Positions 46,188 to 55,503 are shown, numbered from the stretch's first letter. The stretch: 64,000 nucleotides of DNA from Cytophagaceae bacterium (GCA_027486845.1 JAIXOL010000036.1:51230-115229); one strand, 5' to 3'. Program-made: numbers and translations. Notes: generated by a model not told the origin, from the letters alone.

Positions 46188-47444
46188 TTACACCGTCTGT
46201 TTCTCCAAATTGAATAAGTCATTCAGCACATCAATCAATGTTTCGGCTTCGCCGCGTTTGCAGGCTGCTTTTAGCTGAATTACTGGCAATTTGATAATTT
46301 TTTGCATCATACTTGCCGTAATTTTGTCCATTTTCTCTGTTTCTTCGGCCGAAAGTTCTTTTACAAAACGAGCCATTTCTTCTTTTCTGATTTGTTCTAA
46401 AGCCCCTTTCAATTTCTGAATCGTTGGCGAAACAATCATTTCTTGCGACCAATTATTAAACTCACCAATCGCATCACTGATGATGCTCAATACTTGCGGA
46501 ATCGCTTCCATGCGGCGTTGAAGAGCCTCATTGGCACGGCGTTGGATTGTGTCTAAATCATACGCAACAACGCCCGTAACTTCCTCAATATCAGTTGCAA
46601 TACTATTGGGTACCGAAAGATCAATCAAGTATTTTACGGCAAGTGTTTTATCTTTGAGTGTTTCTTTCGTAATAATCGGCGACTCGCAACGTACTGATGA
46701 GATAATTATATCAGCATCCAAAATGTTTTGATTAACGAATTGATAATCAGCTACTTCAAAGCCTAACTCGTTTGCCAGTTTTTGTGCTTTTTCTAAGGTA
46801 CGATTTGTAATCGTGATGTTTTTATACCCTTTATCAGCCAAAGTTCTACAAACATCTTCACCGATTTCGCCCAAACCAACTACTAAAACCTTCGGATTAC
46901 TCAAAAGTGGTAAGAAAGTTTCCATTACTTCTACGGTTGCATAAGAAGTAGAGGCCGCTCCATCACGGAACGAGGTTTCTTGAACAATTTTTTTGTTGGT
47001 AAAGAAAATAGTGTGAAGCAAACGGTGTAAAAAAGGTCCTGCCATTTGTACATCGGCTGCCCATTGATATGCGTGTTTTACTTGGTTCGGAATCTGCAAA
47101 TCGCCTACAACTTGCGAGTGCAAGCCCATCGAAACTTCAAACAAATATCTTACAGCTTCGTTATTTTCATCAATTATTTCAAAATATGGCAGGATTTCGT
47201 TTGAACTAAGTACTTTTTGGCTGGCAATTAAGCGAATAATTTCTTCACCTAAATTATTTTCTGAAACATAATAAACCTCTGTACGATTGCAAGTAGAAAG
47301 CACAAGCACTTCCGACACCTCAAACGATTCACGAATCTTTAACATTAATGCTTTTGATTCTTCTTCGTTTAGTGCAATTTGTCCTCGTAGCTGTAAAGAG
47401 GCTTTTTTGTGCGAAATTGTTATTGCTTTAAATAATCCGTGCAT
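46188..47444 (-). CDS. hemA: Glutamyl-tRNA reductase
   Basis: NADPH-dependent reduction of glutamyl-tRNA to glutamate-1-semialdehyde, the committed step of C5-pathway heme synthesis. 418 residues. The catalytic cysteine is in LSTCNRTEVYY, the NADPH Rossmann motif is VLVVGLGEIGEDV, and DLDTIQRRANEALQRR lies in the dimerisation helix. A TAAATTTG promoter lies about 20 bp upstream of the start and a perfect 17-bp palindrome 73 bp upstream. No other hem gene is present. Confidence 0.96.
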   Translation of the reverse strand: MHGLFKAITISHKKASLQLRGQIALNEEESKALMLKIRESFEVSEVLVLSTCNRTEVYYVSENNLGEEIIRLIASQKVLSSNEILPYFEIIDENNEAVRYLFEVSMGLHSQVVGDLQIPNQVKHAYQWAADVQMAGPFLHRLLHTIFFTNKKIVQETSFRDGAASTSYATVEVMETFLPLLSNPKVLVVGLGEIGEDVCRTLADKGYKNITITNRTLEKAQKLANELGFEVADYQFVNQNILDADIIISSVRCESPIITKETLKDKTLAVKYLIDLSVPNSIATDIEEVTGVVAYDLDTIQRRANEALQRRMEAIPQVLSIISDAIGEFNNWSQEMIVSPTIQKLKGALEQIRKEEMARFVKELSAEETEKMDKITASMMQKIIKLPVIQLKAACKRGEAETLIDVLNDLFNLEKQTV

Positions 47445-47462
47445 CTTTTATAAAATAGTTTG

Positions 47463-47470
47463 CAAATTTA
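47463..47470 (-). promoter_or_regulatory. -7 element of the hemA promoter
   Basis: Minus-strand TAAATTTG (TAnnTTTG), 19 bp upstream of the ATG. Confidence 0.5.
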
Positions 47471-47516
47471 CGGTCAGAATCTTTACGATGGATATGATTT
47501 CTGTCAGTTTTTTTAA

Positions 47517-47533
47517 TTTAGAATTATTCTAAA
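47517..47533. promoter_or_regulatory. 17-bp palindrome TTTAGAATTATTCTAAA (PerR/Fur-box-like)
   Basis: Perfect 8-1-8 inverted repeat. Its inner TTAGAATTATTCTAA differs from the PerR consensus TTATAATNATTATAA at two symmetric positions. It is 73 bp upstream of hemA. Confidence 0.5.
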
Positions 47534-47777
47534 TTAATTTAATGTTTAATTCGTATTTAACTTGAAAAAATACAACAAAGTCAAAAGCATTTTGAGACTA
47601 TTTTTTTCGTTAATCTATGTGATGGTTCAAAAGTATAGTGTTTTTTTAATTGAAAGAAAGAAATAGGTAAACTTCAAGTTTTGGGTTATTTGAAAAACGT
47701 TTACTTGTTTTATTATCTACGACAATATCAGCTAAATAGTTTGTCCAAATTAAATTAAATAAATGAAGAATGATTAA

Positions 47778-47794
47778 TTTAGAATACTTCTAAA
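47778..47794. promoter_or_regulatory. Second palindrome TTTAGAATACTTCTAAA
   Basis: Differs from the first site at only two of 17 positions and sits 61 bp before the histidine kinase ATG. The repetition in one intergenic region argues for a real operator. Confidence 0.5.
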
Positions 47795-47854
47795 TAGTTT
47801 TACTAAATTGTGACTTGATATTGCGTGTTTTTATTCAACGTAAATTTAAGATTT

Positions 47855-49057
47855 ATGGCAAAAAGAGAAGTTTTTGTAAATATTTACGAGCAAATCACGG
47901 GTTGGCGATTTGTGGCAATTGCGGTTTTGCTTACGATTGGAATCGGCGTTTTATACTATTTTAATCAACTCGCTCAACAAGTTGAAGAGCGAGAGAAAAG
48001 ATATGTTACTTTATACGCTGCAAGTATTAAAGCGTTTATCGAAATGAGTTTGGAAAATACTTGTGATTATACGTTTGTGCAAGAGGTTTTAGATGCAAAT
48101 GAGACTATTCCAGCAATCATTGTTCAGAATGGTGTACCTATTGCTAATATAAACATTTCAGAATTTAAAGACTCAACCCGTACTTGGAAGCCAAAGGAAC
48201 AAGAAACTATTTTATATGCCAAAATTTCGGAAATGGCTAACGAACACCCACCATTTGAATTTTCAATAGGAAAGGATAAAACATCGCTTTTTTATAGTAA
48301 TTCATTAGTAGCCAAACAATTACGTTTTTTTCCGTATATTTTATTGGGTACATTTTTGATTTTTGGTTCGTTGGCATTTATCGCTTATAGTTCTTCACGC
48401 AAAGCCGAACAAAATAGAGTTTGGGTGGGTTTGGCCAAAGAAACTGCTCATCAACTTGGTACGCCGATTTCGGCCTTAATGGCTTGGGTGGAAGTACTTC
48501 GCTCTGACCCAAATTTTGATGGTAGCATTGGCGATGAAATGGAAAAAGATGTAAAGCGTCTAGAAACGATTACGACTCGTTTTTCGAATATTGGTTCGGT
48601 GCCGCAAATGAGCGAAGAAGAAATCGCTCCGTTGGTGCAACAGACACTTGCTTATTTAGGGCGTCGGATTTCTACAAAAGTAAAAGTACATTTCGAAAGT
48701 AAAGTATCTGATAATGTGAAAGTTAGCTTAAATAAACACTTAATGGAGTGGGTTGTGGAAAATCTGTGCAAGAATGCCGTAGATGCGATGGGTGGCATTG
48801 GGGAATTATTTGTAACGATTACGCCAAATGGAAAAAAAACGATTGCCATTGATTTAAGAGATACTGGAAAAGGAATCTCTAAAATGAATGTTCGGAAGGT
48901 TTTCAAGCCAGGTTTTAGTACAAAAAAACGTGGTTGGGGTTTAGGACTTACTTTAGCGAAACGTATTATCGAAAACTACCACGAAGGTAAACTCTTTGTG
49001 AAAGAAACCCAAATCGATAAAGGTACAACATTTAGGATTTTGTTGGATACGGTGTAA
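47855..49057 (+). CDS. Sensor histidine kinase (HisKA-less start, HATPase_c)
   Basis: 400 residues from ATG 47855. TM1 is about 18-36, a periplasmic sensor segment follows to about 157, and TM2 is about 158-178. The dimerisation/phosphoacceptor helix has His199 in AKETAHQLGTPISALMAW. The ATP-binding part has the N box VENLCKNAVDAM and G boxes DTGKGISKMN and RGWGLGLTLAKRI. No HAMP or receiver domain is seen, and no response regulator gene is adjacent, so it is an orphan kinase. Confidence 0.88.
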   Translation: MAKREVFVNIYEQITGWRFVAIAVLLTIGIGVLYYFNQLAQQVEEREKRYVTLYAASIKAFIEMSLENTCDYTFVQEVLDANETIPAIIVQNGVPIANINISEFKDSTRTWKPKEQETILYAKISEMANEHPPFEFSIGKDKTSLFYSNSLVAKQLRFFPYILLGTFLIFGSLAFIAYSSSRKAEQNRVWVGLAKETAHQLGTPISALMAWVEVLRSDPNFDGSIGDEMEKDVKRLETITTRFSNIGSVPQMSEEEIAPLVQQTLAYLGRRISTKVKVHFESKVSDNVKVSLNKHLMEWVVENLCKNAVDAMGGIGELFVTITPNGKKTIAIDLRDTGKGISKMNVRKVFKPGFSTKKRGWGLGLTLAKRIIENYHEGKLFVKETQIDKGTTFRILLDTV

Positions 49058-49100
49058 GTAAATGGAGGCACAAATAACTCAAATGTACCTCCATTAATTT

Positions 49101-50315
49101 TTATTTTTTACGAGTATCCAACCCATAACCTTTCAAAATACTACGAGCCAGGGCTGTTTTGTGTACTTCATCTGCACCATCGTAGATTCGGGCGGCACGT
49201 TCGTGAGCATACCAATACGAAAGCAAAATGTCGCTTGTCATACCTAATGCACCATGTGTTTGAATGGCTCGGTCGATTACTCTGAGCATCATATTGGCCG
49301 TAAAAAATTTAATCATCGAAATTTCATCACGCACGGTAGCTGCTCCTTGTTCGTCAATATTTTTGGCCGTTCGAAGCACCAAAAGGCGGGCAGCATCAAT
49401 TTCAGCTCTACTTTCGGCTATAAATCCTTGAATAAATTGCATTTCTCCAAGCATCACACCTTCGGCCATTTCTCTTGATGCGGCATAGCGACACATCAAA
49501 TCAAAGCTACGCTCGGCAATACCAATAAAACGCATACAATGGTGAATACGTCCTGGCCCGAGGCGTTCCTGTGCCAGTAAAAATCCTGCACCTTCCATAC
49601 CTATCAGATTGGCTTGTGGAACTCGCACGTTTTCATAAATTACTTCGGCATGGCTTGCCCAGCTATCGCCTGTATGACCCATGATTGGAATATTTCTTAT
49701 AAATTTATAACCTTCAGTATCAAGTGGTACGATAATCTGACTTGCACGCCGGTGCGGAGCCGCATCAGGATTTGTCACTGCCATTACAACGGCAAAAGCA
49801 GCACCATCGGCCGAAGACGTAAACCATTTATGTCCGTTAATAATATAATCATCACCATCTTTTACGGCTGTTGTTCCCATTCGAGTGGGATTTGAGCCAG
49901 CAAATTCAGGTTCGGTCATTGAGAAACAGCTTCTGATTTCTCCATCCATTAAAGGTTTTAAGTATTTATCTTTGAGGTGTTTAGGTGCATATTTGTGCAT
50001 CAATTCTGTATTACCAATGTCGGGAGCTTGCGTATTGAACACAAAATGCCCAAAAGGTGAACTTGCCAGCACCTCACTGATTTGTCCAAACTCGCAGAGT
50101 GTAAGCCCAAGGCCGCCGTCTTCTACCGATAGGTGCAAACCCCAAAGACCAGCTTTTTTTACTAAAGCTCTTTTTTCTTGCAAAATTGGTTCGACAAACG
50201 AGAAGTTATGGGCAAGATTGTCAGTAGTTTCGAGAGGATATAACTCGGTTTCTACAAATGCCTTGATTTTTGGCAATAAGTCTTTCAGTTTGTCGGTTAT
50301 AAATAGAGTTTCCAT
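49101..50315 (-). CDS. Acyl-CoA dehydrogenase family protein
   Basis: 404-residue FAD flavoenzyme. The N-terminal helical domain, the FAD/acyl-CoA strand region CFSMTEPEFAGSNPTRM and WFTSSADGAAFAVVMAV, and the C-terminal QTHGALGMTSDILLSYWYAHERAARIYDGADEVHK (split over the terminal helices) match the family. The closest type is the long-chain/ACAD10-11-like branch, not the short-chain butyryl enzymes. No fatty-acid-oxidation operon surrounds it. Confidence 0.85.
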   Translation of the reverse strand: METLFITDKLKDLLPKIKAFVETELYPLETTDNLAHNFSFVEPILQEKRALVKKAGLWGLHLSVEDGGLGLTLCEFGQISEVLASSPFGHFVFNTQAPDIGNTELMHKYAPKHLKDKYLKPLMDGEIRSCFSMTEPEFAGSNPTRMGTTAVKDGDDYIINGHKWFTSSADGAAFAVVMAVTNPDAAPHRRASQIIVPLDTEGYKFIRNIPIMGHTGDSWASHAEVIYENVRVPQANLIGMEGAGFLLAQERLGPGRIHHCMRFIGIAERSFDLMCRYAASREMAEGVMLGEMQFIQGFIAESRAEIDAARLLVLRTAKNIDEQGAATVRDEISMIKFFTANMMLRVIDRAIQTHGALGMTSDILLSYWYAHERAARIYDGADEVHKTALARSILKGYGLDTRKK

Positions 50316-50429
50316 TCTTAGTGGTTTTTATATCGGTTCGATGAAGCGAATGATTTCATAAATATTCCTTAAAGTTAGTTTTACTATCTTGATGATACAA
50401 TATTTTACGACTTTTCTTGAAAAATAGTT

Positions 50430-50437
50430 TAAATTTG
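50430..50437 (+). promoter_or_regulatory. TAAATTTG -7 element upstream of the BamA-like gene
   Basis: TAnnTTTG match 66 bp before the start at 50503. No well-spaced -33 TTG. Confidence 0.4.
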
Positions 50438-50502
50438 ATGCTTTCAATTATGTCAAAACTTCTAGATTGCTTTAAAATACCATTATTTATAATCGACTAT
50501 TA

Positions 50503-51897
50503 ATGACCAAACGCCTATTTTTTTATTGTCTTCTCTTATTGCAAATCATTCATTATCAGTCTTTTGCCGATGATTCTTTGGTCGTGCGTCAGATAAAAAT
50601 AGTGGGTAATCTACGCACTAAAGAAAAGATTATTCTTAGAGATATGGCTGTAAAGGAGGGGGATATACTTCAAAAAGCTAAATTGACTGATGTTTTAGAA
50701 GCCGACCGTAAGAAAATCTTTAACACAAATTTGTTTGTGACGGTAAAAGTTATTTCGGAAGAGGTTGATAATCATCAAATTGATGTAATTGTTGAGGTAA
50801 AAGAACGGCTCTATTTTGTAGTACTACCAGTATTTTATTTGGCCGATCGGAATTTCAACGAATGGTGGTATGAGCGTGGTCACGATTTAAAACGCACAAT
50901 TTATGGAATTTACGGACGGCACTCTAATCTGACAGGTAATAATGACCAGCTAAAAATCAGGGCAGAAGCAGGTTTTATTCCTAATTTTGAGATTGCTTAC
51001 AGCACACCTTATCTTGATAAAACCCTACAAACGACTTTTTCGGTTGGTGCGTTTTATGGCATTAACAAAACGATGGTTTATCGAACTTCGCAAGATAAAT
51101 TTAAATTTATTGAAAGTGAAAAACGCCAACGTGAACGACTTAATTTGTATATAATTCTTGCTCGCCGAACAGGCTTTTTTCAGAATCAATATCTACAAAT
51201 TACTTACACTAATACTCAAATTGCCGATACTATCGCTCGCCTAAATCCAAATTATTTTCTGGATGGACGAATCCAACAAAAATATTTATTAATTAGTTAT
51301 TCTTACGTTTTTGACCGTCGAGATAATCGCCAATATGCTCTAAAAGGGTATAGACTAAGCTTTGATGCTATCAAATATGGACTTTCGGCACGTGACGATA
51401 TCAATCAACTTAGTTTAAGCGGTACAGTTAGCCAATATTTTCCTTTACGCCAAAATTTTTACTATAATTATAGTCTAAGAGCTAAGGCATCTTTTCCAGA
51501 AAAACAACCGTTTTTACAAACTCAAGGCTTGGGCTACAGAAATGATTTGGTAAGGGGATATGAACTATATGTAATTGATGGCCAAAGTTATGGTTTATTA
51601 AAGACAAATCTAAAGTATCGAATGTTTGATAAAATCTTTGATTTGAGCCATTTTCTAAAGGTGAAACAGTTTAATGTCTTACCAGTTGCAGCTTATATAA
51701 ATGCTTTTTTTGATGTTGGATATGTAAAAAATAACTTTCCTGAGTTAAATAATACTAAATTTGCAAATAAATGGTTAGTTGGTGGAGGTGTCGGACTTGA
51801 CTTAGTGACTTGGTACAATGTGGTCGGCCGATTGAATTATTCGATTAATGGAGTAGGTGAAAAAAGACTGTTTTTTAATATCTCTCGTGAATTCTGA
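50503..51897 (+). CDS. BamA/TamA-superfamily outer membrane protein with one POTRA domain
   Basis: 464 residues. After a signal peptide (to about SFADD) there is one POTRA domain (VVRQIKIVGNLRTKEKIILRD ..., residues about 26-100) and a 16-strand-type barrel of about 350 residues. The superfamily's L6 motif VRGY occurs in RNDLVRGYELYV, and the terminal strand ends FFNISREF with a C-terminal aromatic. It is much shorter than BamA (five POTRAs), so an accessory Omp85 protein is likely. Its exact role (assembly or lipid transport) is unknown. Confidence 0.8.
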   Translation: MTKRLFFYCLLLLQIIHYQSFADDSLVVRQIKIVGNLRTKEKIILRDMAVKEGDILQKAKLTDVLEADRKKIFNTNLFVTVKVISEEVDNHQIDVIVEVKERLYFVVLPVFYLADRNFNEWWYERGHDLKRTIYGIYGRHSNLTGNNDQLKIRAEAGFIPNFEIAYSTPYLDKTLQTTFSVGAFYGINKTMVYRTSQDKFKFIESEKRQRERLNLYIILARRTGFFQNQYLQITYTNTQIADTIARLNPNYFLDGRIQQKYLLISYSYVFDRRDNRQYALKGYRLSFDAIKYGLSARDDINQLSLSGTVSQYFPLRQNFYYNYSLRAKASFPEKQPFLQTQGLGYRNDLVRGYELYVIDGQSYGLLKTNLKYRMFDKIFDLSHFLKVKQFNVLPVAAYINAFFDVGYVKNNFPELNNTKFANKWLVGGGVGLDLVTWYNVVGRLNYSINGVGEKRLFFNISREF

Positions 51898-51949
51898 TAC
51901 CACTTACTAAAATTTTGTATTTTCACAATATACGTTTCATTCAAAAAAT

Positions 51950-52495
51950 ATGAAAATTTACTATTTAATTTTATCTTTGTTTATTATTGAGTGCAGTAAC
52001 CCAAAAAAAACAGAATCAGTGGAAGTTTTAAGCCCTCCCTTACCAAAGACTGTTACAACAAGTAACGTTAAGAAACTTCTACGTGCCATTATGGGTACAG
52101 GTGAAGGTCTACTCCGAGGCATCCAATTTGGCGATGCTATAAGCGATGTTAAAAAGAAAGAAAAGGCTGAACTTTTTGAAGAAGAAGAATCTCATATTGG
52201 CTACTCTTTTGACACGGATAATCTTGAAACGGTTGATATTCTTTACGAAAAAGACAAACAAAATCGTGTTTCAGGTATCGAATTAGATATTTACATGAAC
52301 ACAGATGTCACAAACGATAGCCTTAAAAATGAATTGACAAAACAATTTACTTTGCTCTACGGTCAACCACTCGCAAATACCGAAATACCTACATGGGAAA
52401 TAAAATCTAAAGGGAAGGTAAGTATGAAGGTTGTAAAAAACAAACTTGATAGAGGCTTAGAAGTTAAATTTACACAAAGTTCAAAGCCAATTTGA
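51950..52495 (+). CDS. Lipoprotein of unknown function
   Basis: 181 residues. Signal peptide with lipobox IIEC (Cys15). A linker with VLSPPLPKTVTTS follows, then a compact domain starting LLRGIQFGDAISDVKKKEKAE. Such IxxGDsxxdV/K segments occur in small Bacteroidota beta-rich lipoproteins, but I do not recognise the family. It lies 52 bp after the BamA-like gene in the same direction and is possibly cotranscribed with it. Confidence 0.6.
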   Translation: MKIYYLILSLFIIECSNPKKTESVEVLSPPLPKTVTTSNVKKLLRAIMGTGEGLLRGIQFGDAISDVKKKEKAELFEEEESHIGYSFDTDNLETVDILYEKDKQNRVSGIELDIYMNTDVTNDSLKNELTKQFTLLYGQPLANTEIPTWEIKSKGKVSMKVVKNKLDRGLEVKFTQSSKPI

Positions 52496-52688
52496 TAAGG
52501 TGATATTTATAAATGAAAACGCTTGGTAAACAAATTATGCTTATCAAGTGTTTTAGGTTTAAATAACTGATTATTAGGAATTTGTAATTTTTTATTTAAA
52601 AAAGCAGAGATAAGTAAATTGACATAAATCTTGACAACCCTTTTTATAAAAGTTGTTCTTTTTAATCAAAACTAGCCTAACCTAAATC

Positions 52689-53462
52689 ATGAAAATCAAG
52701 AAAAAAATTAGATTCAGCCTAATGCTTATGGGATACTTAGCATTGAGCAGTTGTGAAGGGCCAGAAGGTCCACAAGGTCTACAAGGAGACCAAGGACCGC
52801 AAGGAATACAAGGCATTAAAGGTGAAACAGGTACAGTTGGAGCAACAGGACTGACTGGCCCAGCAGGTCCACAAGGATCTACAGGGGCAACAGGTGCTAC
52901 GGGAGCGACGGGTGTAGTAGGGGCAACTGGCCCTAAAGGAGACACTGGTGCCGGAGTAGCAGGGCCATCAGGGCCAACTGGACCTGCGGGGCCAGCAGGT
53001 CCAGCCGGTCCAGCAGGATCACAAGGTTCTTCGGGAACAACGGGAGGTTCGGGAACTGGTACAGCCATCAATGTCATCTATTCTGATTGGTTCACTCCAT
53101 CGTTTGTAGAATGGCAGAAAATCAGTGAAAAAAGTTATATTTATAGAATTAATGAAGTAAAAATTACACAAGATATTATTGATAGAGGAGTTGTGTTGGC
53201 CTACAGCCGCCAGTTTTCAAATGGTCCGGTCTATTTATTACCAATGATGCTAGAAACAAATTCTGGTCTAACTAACTATAATATATCGGTGGTCTTAGGA
53301 AGGGTGAATTTTTTATTTTCTGAATTACTCGATATTCAAGGAAAACCAGCTACTGGCTTACAGTATCGTTATGTCATTATTCCAGGAGGGGTAAAATCAC
53401 GAGCTAATATTGATTTTACAAACTTTGATGAGGTGTCAAAAGCCTTCGGAATTCCGAAATAA
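52689..53462 (+). CDS. Collagen-like (Gly-X-Y repeat) lipoprotein
   Basis: 257 residues. The lipobox is LSSC (Cys22) and the Gly-X-Y triplets begin one residue later ([15 protein letters not shown]) and run to about residue 117, mostly GPQ/GPA/GAT. A compact C-terminal domain of about 130 residues ([18 protein letters not shown] ...) follows. Bacterial collagen-like proteins form trimeric stalks, so this is probably a surface-projecting fibre with a terminal head domain. The triplet region is internally repetitive DNA and prone to copy-number change. Confidence 0.8.
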   Translation: MKIKKKIRFSLMLMGYLALSSCEGPEGPQGLQGDQGPQGIQGIKGETGTVGATGLTGPAGPQGSTGATGATGATGVVGATGPKGDTGAGVAGPSGPTGPAGPAGPAGPAGSQGSSGTTGGSGTGTAINVIYSDWFTPSFVEWQKISEKSYIYRINEVKITQDIIDRGVVLAYSRQFSNGPVYLLPMMLETNSGLTNYNISVVLGRVNFLFSELLDIQGKPATGLQYRYVIIPGGVKSRANIDFTNFDEVSKAFGIPK

Positions 53463-53508
53463 AAAGTTAGTGTTCAAAAAATACTTTTAATTTGTTTGAA
53501 AACTAATA

Positions 53509-53545
53509 ACAGAAAAGACGCTCAAAAGGCGTCTTTTCTGTAAAA
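53509..53545 (+). terminator. Terminator after the collagen-like gene
   Basis: ACAGAAAAGACGC (53509-53521) pairs with GCGTCTTTTCTGT (53529-53541). Confidence 0.75.
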
Positions 53546-53592
53546 TTCAAAGAACTAAGCAAGTTTTTGTTAGTCACCTAATTTTTTTCGTA

Positions 53593-54477
53593 ATGAAAAT
53601 TCTCCTTTATATAAATTGTCTTTTTTTTATATTGCCTTTGGTGGGATTTTCGCAGCGATGTAATCACGCAAATCAAATCCAAAGTCTTTATAGTCAGTTA
53701 ACTGCAAACGGTTTTGATACTCAAAAGCCGATTTCTTATCATTATTTTTTCATTGATCAAAACGAGCAAGACCTTAATAAGTTAAAGGCTGTTTTATTGA
53801 AACAAAACTGCAAATATGTTAGTACTTTAAAAAAAGCAGGCAAATATCAGCTTGAAATGAAGAAAATAGAGGCACATAATGCTAAATCAGCCATTCAAAA
53901 GGGTAATTATTTGAATGAATTGGCGAAAGAAAATAACGTAGAGATATTCGATGGTTTTGAGATTTTTTCTGAAGAAACAGTAGAAGAAAGTGAGAAATTA
54001 GCCACTTTTAAAAAAAATATTGATAGAATACCTACAACAGAACTATTTAAAAAAGCATCAGAATTATATGATAAAAACGAAGATGCTAAAGCCTTGATGG
54101 TTTTTGACCGTTGTATTAAGCAAGGCATTAATCTCGAAACAAGTTATTATAAACGAGCAAATTGCAAAACCGCACTTGGTCTCTCGCAAGAAGCCATTAC
54201 TGATTTAGAAAATGTACTTCGATTAAATCCTCAACATTACGAAGCAAATTTTAATATCGGAGGCTTGTATTTTGATGCGAAAAGCTACAATAAAGCCGCA
54301 GAATCTTATCAGAAAGCTGTTTCAATATATCCTAAAAGTGATAATGGGTTTTATAGACTAGCCGAAACTTACCTAAAAATGGGTATGAAGACTGCTGCTT
54401 CGCAGAACTGTCAAAGGGCTTTGCAAATCAACCCCAATAACGAATATGCGAAAAAATTGATGATTGTTTTGAAGTAG
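53593..54477 (+). CDS. RraB-like domain plus TPR protein
   Basis: 294 residues with a signal peptide (LVGFSQ). Residues about 40-130 resemble the RraB family (regulator of RNase E): HYFFIDQNEQDLNKLKAVL and a YQLEMKK strand, then the closing NNVEIFDGFEIF. From about 150 two to three tetratricopeptide repeats follow (ALMVFDRCIKQG, AITDLENVLRLNPQHYEANF, YQKAVSIYPKSDNGFYRLAE). In E. coli RraB is cytoplasmic, so a signal-peptide-bearing version is odd. The domain match is by eye and needs profile confirmation. Confidence 0.6.
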   Translation: MKILLYINCLFFILPLVGFSQRCNHANQIQSLYSQLTANGFDTQKPISYHYFFIDQNEQDLNKLKAVLLKQNCKYVSTLKKAGKYQLEMKKIEAHNAKSAIQKGNYLNELAKENNVEIFDGFEIFSEETVEESEKLATFKKNIDRIPTTELFKKASELYDKNEDAKALMVFDRCIKQGINLETSYYKRANCKTALGLSQEAITDLENVLRLNPQHYEANFNIGGLYFDAKSYNKAAESYQKAVSIYPKSDNGFYRLAETYLKMGMKTAASQNCQRALQINPNNEYAKKLMIVLK

Positions 54478-54481
54478 TAAA

Positions 54482-55396
54482 CTACTGTTGTATATCTATC
54501 TCTTTTGGTCTTCTTTTTCGGCCCAATGTCATCATTACTACGCCAGCTAAGATAATTGCTGATGCCAAAATTGAGCGAAAAGTAAGACGCTCATCTAAGA
54601 TAATCCAACCCAAGAAAATTGCTACAACTGGGTTTACATACGCATAAGTAGCTGTAAGCTGTGGTGGAGCATGATTTATCAACCAAACGTAAGCCGTATA
54701 ACCCACATAAGAGCCAATTAGTACGAGATAAGTCATCGCCCAATATGTTTCAGAAGTCATATTTTGAAAGGCATGCAATTGGTTCTTCTCAAAAACAATG
54801 CTCATTGTTAAAGAAAAACAGCCACCTACTACCATCTGAATAGCCGTTGATTGCAGCGAATTAGGTAAAACCAAATAAGGAGATTTGAGCGAACCAAAAG
54901 CCCAAGCAATTGAACCAAGAAAAACAATCAAAGCCGACAAAACAGGAACTTCTTGCTGGCCTACTTGCTCAGAAGGATTGAGCAAAACCGCCATTCCGAC
55001 TAAGCCCAAAACCAAACCAATTATACCAATAATTGAAGGTTTTTGGTTGCTAAAAAACAAAAAATCAAGCAAAATCATCCAAGCAGGCAATGTGGCCACC
55101 AAAAGTGCTACCAAACCTGAAGTCATTTTCATGAGTGCATAAGCTACTGCACAATTACCAACGCCACTGAGCAACACACCAATAAATGCTGCATTACGAG
55201 TTTCTTGGAGTGTGGGTATTCCTTGACCTCTTAGCAAGGTAAAAGCAAATAAAAGCGAGCCGCCAATTAAAAACCGTGTACATGAAATCAGCATTGGAGG
55301 CAAAGTATGAAGAGCGATTTTGACGCCTAAGTAAGTAGAACCCCAAACAACATAGACGATTCCGAGTGCTATAAATATTTTTGTTTTTTCTGACAT
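54482..55396 (-). CDS. EamA-family (DMT superfamily) transporter
   Basis: 304 residues with ten predicted membrane helices arranged as two EamA repeats. The first repeat contains YVVWGSTYLGVKIALHTLPP and RFLIGGSLLF, the second AYVWLINHAPPQLTATYAYV, VNPVVAIFLGWIILDE and ILAGVVMMT. Members export metabolites such as amino acids or act as permeases, and the substrate is unknown. Last in the apparent gldB-ABC-fur-eamA direction but separated from fur by a 107-bp repeat-bearing gap. Confidence 0.85.
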   Translation of the reverse strand: MSEKTKIFIALGIVYVVWGSTYLGVKIALHTLPPMLISCTRFLIGGSLLFAFTLLRGQGIPTLQETRNAAFIGVLLSGVGNCAVAYALMKMTSGLVALLVATLPAWMILLDFLFFSNQKPSIIGIIGLVLGLVGMAVLLNPSEQVGQQEVPVLSALIVFLGSIAWAFGSLKSPYLVLPNSLQSTAIQMVVGGCFSLTMSIVFEKNQLHAFQNMTSETYWAMTYLVLIGSYVGYTAYVWLINHAPPQLTATYAYVNPVVAIFLGWIILDERLTFRSILASAIILAGVVMMTLGRKRRPKEIDIQQ

Positions 55397-55413
55397 TGGG
55401 GGATTGGATATTT

Positions 55414-55497
55414 GTTACTGGGAAATTAGGAAACTGCAGAGCTGCCAGTGATGTTATTAGTTAATAGGATAGCAACTAATAACCAATAACCAGTAAC
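55414..55497. repeat. Nested inverted repeats between eamA-type and fur genes
   Basis: GTTACTGG (55414-55421) is complementary to CCAGTAAC (55490-55497), and inside it GTTATTAGTT (55453-55462) pairs with AACTAATAAC (55474-55483). It looks like a degenerate mobile or simple-sequence palindrome. Confidence 0.45.
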
Positions 55498-55503
55498 GAA
55501 TCA

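Larger units (their letters stand above)
47445..47854. other. Divergent control region between hemA and the histidine kinase
   Basis: No gene seen in 410 bp. It holds the hemA -7 element and two near-identical 17-bp palindromes, at 47517-47533 and 47778-47794, listed separately. Confidence 0.55.

Noticed and set aside
52757..53060. Short repeats that might look like a CRISPR or satellite array
   Set aside because: Period is 9 bp and in frame with Gly-X-Y codons; there are no spacers.
52682..53077. A 131-residue proline/glycine-rich open frame on the minus strand
   Set aside because: It is the mirror of the Gly-X-Y codons of the collagen-like gene; GGN/CCN repeats leave the antisense frame open by composition.
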